Assembly (NCBI GenBank): GCA_947305675.1
Contig: CAMZED010000025.1
Span: forward strand, 1 to 15,846
DNA: 15,846 nucleotides
DNA from: an uncultured Clostridia bacterium
Lineage (GTDB): Bacteria > Bacillota > Clostridia > Oscillospirales > CAG-382
Reading direction: 5' to 3'
Shown here piece after piece: positions 13,754 to 15,846 of this stretch (the stretch's first letter is position 1; each line of letters opens with the position of its first letter). A program made the translations under genes and the position numbers. Below the pieces are notes generated by a model, which worked only from the letters and a program-made list of their open reading frames with translations, was not told where the DNA came from and searched no databases.

Positions 13754-15846
13754 TTACTTCTTTTTGTTCCCGCTCGTCATCTTCCGGGCGACCGCCACCG
13801 CCGAAGCGAGCAGCAAAGCGATCGCGGCAATTATTGCGATCGCGCCCGTCGGGATCTCCGCCGCGCTGTTTGTTACGGTCACTTTCGCTTCAAAAGTCCC
13901 GGCGCGGTACTCATCCGTTCCGTCGCCGTTAAGATCGCATCCCGGTATATGCGCCGTAAGGACCGATTCGCCCGCCGAAATGCCGATCAGCCGCGTGCCT
14001 TCAAGGCGGACTTTGTCACCGCCGGAAGAAACCGAATAATCCGCGACTGTGCCTTTGACGTTTTCGGTCCACTCCAATCGCGAAATATCAAGTTCACGGT
14101 CGGTGAACAGTTCCACCGTCCTGTCGGTTATCTTGTAATCTCCCGCCGTCACTTTAAGAATCCCCGGACGGAATTCGATGAAGTAATCTCCCGTGACGTC
14201 GTTGCCGTCCTTATCGGTGACCGAAACCGTGGCGAACGTGTTTTTTGAATCGCCGACAAACAGCTGCGCTCCGGACAACTCCACGAACAGTTTCTCGCCC
14301 GGGCGCAGTTTTCCGCCGACAAGTTCAAACCCGTTCACTTGCAGATATTCGCCGTCGAAAGGTTTTTCGGCGCTTTCCGAACGGACCACCAACTTGTTTT
14401 TGACGGTTCCGTCCGCAAGCTCCTGCGTCAACGCTTCTCCGGGTATCAGTTCCGAATCCTTTGAAACATCGCAATCGTTCACAATGATATCGTCGGTGCC
14501 CTTTATTTTCAGCTCGAACTCGACGCTTATTTCGGGCGAATCGTAATCATTCGCTCCGCTATCGCCCGTATTGTATTCGATCGCTATCGTCCCTCTTTTC
14601 GCGGTGACTCCGCGGAAAACCCCATCCGCGTATTCCGCACCGCTGTATTTGCTGCTGTATTTGCTGCTGCTTTCCACACTGCCGTAAGCGTATTTATCGG
14701 TTATTATATTCGCGGGGGCGGCGCCTTTTGAAAGCTTTTCGAAACCTTCTCCGAGCCCGCTTACGATATCCGACAGCTTCAGCGATTGGCCGACGTATAT
14801 CTCACGCGGGTCGGCATTTATGGTCCTGGTCCGTACCGTAAGACGGCAGCCTTGCAGTTCGTGCAATTCATACAGGTCGGTAACGTCTTTGCCGTATTCG
14901 TCAAAAACTTTCGCGTTTCCGTTTGTTCCGGAATAAACGCTGCCGCAGAAGGTTATGTTTGCGCCGTCGGTGGCAAGGACCAGTCTGTGGCCTTCCCTTA
15001 ACTTGCCGTTTACGATAATATAATCGCCCGGATCGGCGTAAAGAGGTTCGCCGTCGTAATCTTTTATCTGATCGCTCAGCATATACTCTATAACTCTGTC
15101 GTTGGGGTTTTCTATCGCGCCGGGGAGAAAACTGTCGGCGGCGTCGGGAGAAAGCCGCGGCGAAGTGACTTCTACCGGGAACCAGCCTATGCCTTTAACG
15201 TAAACTTCCGCCCAGGCGTGCGCGTCGTTCCCGCGGAGAGCGGTCTCCTCGCGGTTGGGCTCCGCGTTTACCGCAAATCCCTCGGTATATCTCGCCGGGA
15301 TCCCGAGCGCACGGTAGATAAGCACTGCCGCCGAAGCAAAGTGCGAACAAACCCCCTGCTTGCTTACAACAAGAAAATACAGAACCGCATCCTCGCCTGC
15401 CGGGGTTGTGGGGAAGGAAAGATTGTAATAAAATTCCGATTGCAGATAATCGCGCACGTCGGTGATCAGGGTTTCGGAATCGGGGTTGAACCCGGCTTCT
15501 TTGATTATATCCGAAAGTGAATCTTTTATTTCGTTCGGTACGGAAAGATAGTTTTCATAAACAAAATCGGTATATCCGTAATCCTCGAAATCGGATGTTC
15601 CCTGATGCAGTCGGATTATTTTGTTAACGTCGGGAACGGCTATCCTTTCGCAGCCGACCGAAGAATAAACATCCCCGCTTCCGTCGCCGTCCATATCGAG
15701 ATAAGACGGTACGAAATATGGCGCCATCGGGTAGTAATCGGGGTTGAACTCGAATACCGAGATTCGGTCTTTGGGATAATACCCGGCGTTCATAAGCGTA
15801 AAATAGGTCTGGTCCTGAGGAATAAACCCGGAGTCCGAAACATATT
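13754..15846 (-). CDS. Transglutaminase-like domain surface protein, C-terminal part (N-terminus outside window)
   Basis: The open frame continues through the right edge, so the ATG at 15793 is probably internal; 17 more codons (YVSDSGFIPQDQTYFTL) precede it in frame. Numbering from that Met, a transglutaminase-like fold covers about 110-215: Cys149 in QGVCSHFASA, His192 in DAHAWAEVY and Glu208 in WFPVEVTSP, at the spacing normal for the Cys-His-Asp triad but with Glu in the third place. Two Ig/MBG-like repeats follow (about 244-325 and 477-550), each reading (Y/F)DGEPL..., G(K)LR(P/E)G, a DK/DEYG-DVT--Y stretch and a closing L-V strand. A C-terminal membrane helix (about 650-670) and a lysine tail anchor it, so the rest is extracellular. 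The missing N-terminus likely holds more membrane segments, as in TgpA-like proteins. Role (cell-wall or protein processing) is unknown. Confidence 0.85.
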   Translation of the reverse strand, partial: YVSDSGFIPQDQTYFTLMNAGYYPKDRISVFEFNPDYYPMAPYFVPSYLDMDGDGSGDVYSSVGCERIAVPDVNKIIRLHQGTSDFEDYGYTDFVYENYLSVPNEIKDSLSDIIKEAGFNPDSETLITDVRDYLQSEFYYNLSFPTTPAGEDAVLYFLVVSKQGVCSHFASAAVLIYRALGIPARYTEGFAVNAEPNREETALRGNDAHAWAEVYVKGIGWFPVEVTSPRLSPDAADSFLPGAIENPNDRVIEYMLSDQIKDYDGEPLYADPGDYIIVNGKLREGHRLVLATDGANITFCGSVYSGTNGNAKVFDEYGKDVTDLYELHELQGCRLTVRTRTINADPREIYVGQSLKLSDIVSGLGEGFEKLSKGAAPANIITDKYAYGSVESSSKYSSKYSGAEYADGVFRGVTAKRGTIAIEYNTGDSGANDYDSPEISVEFELKIKGTDDIIVNDCDVSKDSELIPGEALTQELADGTVKNKLVVRSESAEKPFDGEYLQVNGFELVGGKLRPGEKLFVELSGAQLFVGDSKNTFATVSVTDKDGNDVTGDYFIEFRPGILKVTAGDYKITDRTVELFTDRELDISRLEWTENVKGTVADYSVSSGGDKVRLEGTRLIGISAGESVLTAHIPGCDLNGDGTDEYRAGTFEAKVTVTNSAAEIPTGAIAIIAAIALLLASAVAVARKMTSGNKKK

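Overview
The window looks like a chromosomal housekeeping stretch from an uncultured, probably gut-associated member of the Clostridia. Supporting signs are a SAM-I (S-box) riboswitch on metK, an MgtE magnesium channel, a GH36 alpha-galactosidase, a DUF308 membrane protein, GGAG-type ribosome binding sites with 8-10 nt spacing, and sigma-A promoters with 16-17 bp spacers. I see no insertion sequence, prophage, CRISPR array, tRNA or rRNA. Base composition and codon use look even throughout. Assignment below the class level is inference.

Left part (1-4320). The start of a uracil-DNA glycosylase gene (minus strand, cut by the window edge) diverges from mgtE. The mgtE leader has a good promoter, then a 29-codon open frame with its own Shine-Dalgarno sequence, and a terminator-like hairpin inside that frame; this looks like an attenuator. 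A GH36 alpha-galactosidase follows mgtE after 20 bp. Its 3' end faces metK across a strong bidirectional terminator.

Middle part (4320-10410). metK (minus) and the purA-purB-guaA operon (plus) are divergent. metK carries a textbook S-box aptamer with its terminator. purA has a clear promoter followed by a roughly 125-nt structured leader: several hairpins enclosed by a possible long-range stem, then a long stem with six Ts that ends just before the purA ribosome binding site. I do not recognise this leader as a known riboswitch class, and it is the best candidate here for an undescribed regulatory RNA. The operon joins the IMP-to-AMP branch (purA, purB) to the last step of GMP synthesis (guaA). 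guaB is not present.

Right part (10410-15846, all minus strand). In transcription order: a transglutaminase-like surface protein (N-terminus outside the window, C-terminal membrane anchor, two Ig/MBG-like repeats) with its terminator; a DEDDh exonuclease with an unusual C-terminal NUMOD1-like module and an apparently leaderless promoter; a DUF308 membrane protein that seems to carry a single-base frameshift near its C-terminus; a PlsC-type acyltransferase; and a diacylglycerol-kinase-family lipid kinase that overlaps plsC. The last two both make phosphatidic-acid-type lipids and probably form a small phospholipid operon ending at a bidirectional terminator shared with guaA.
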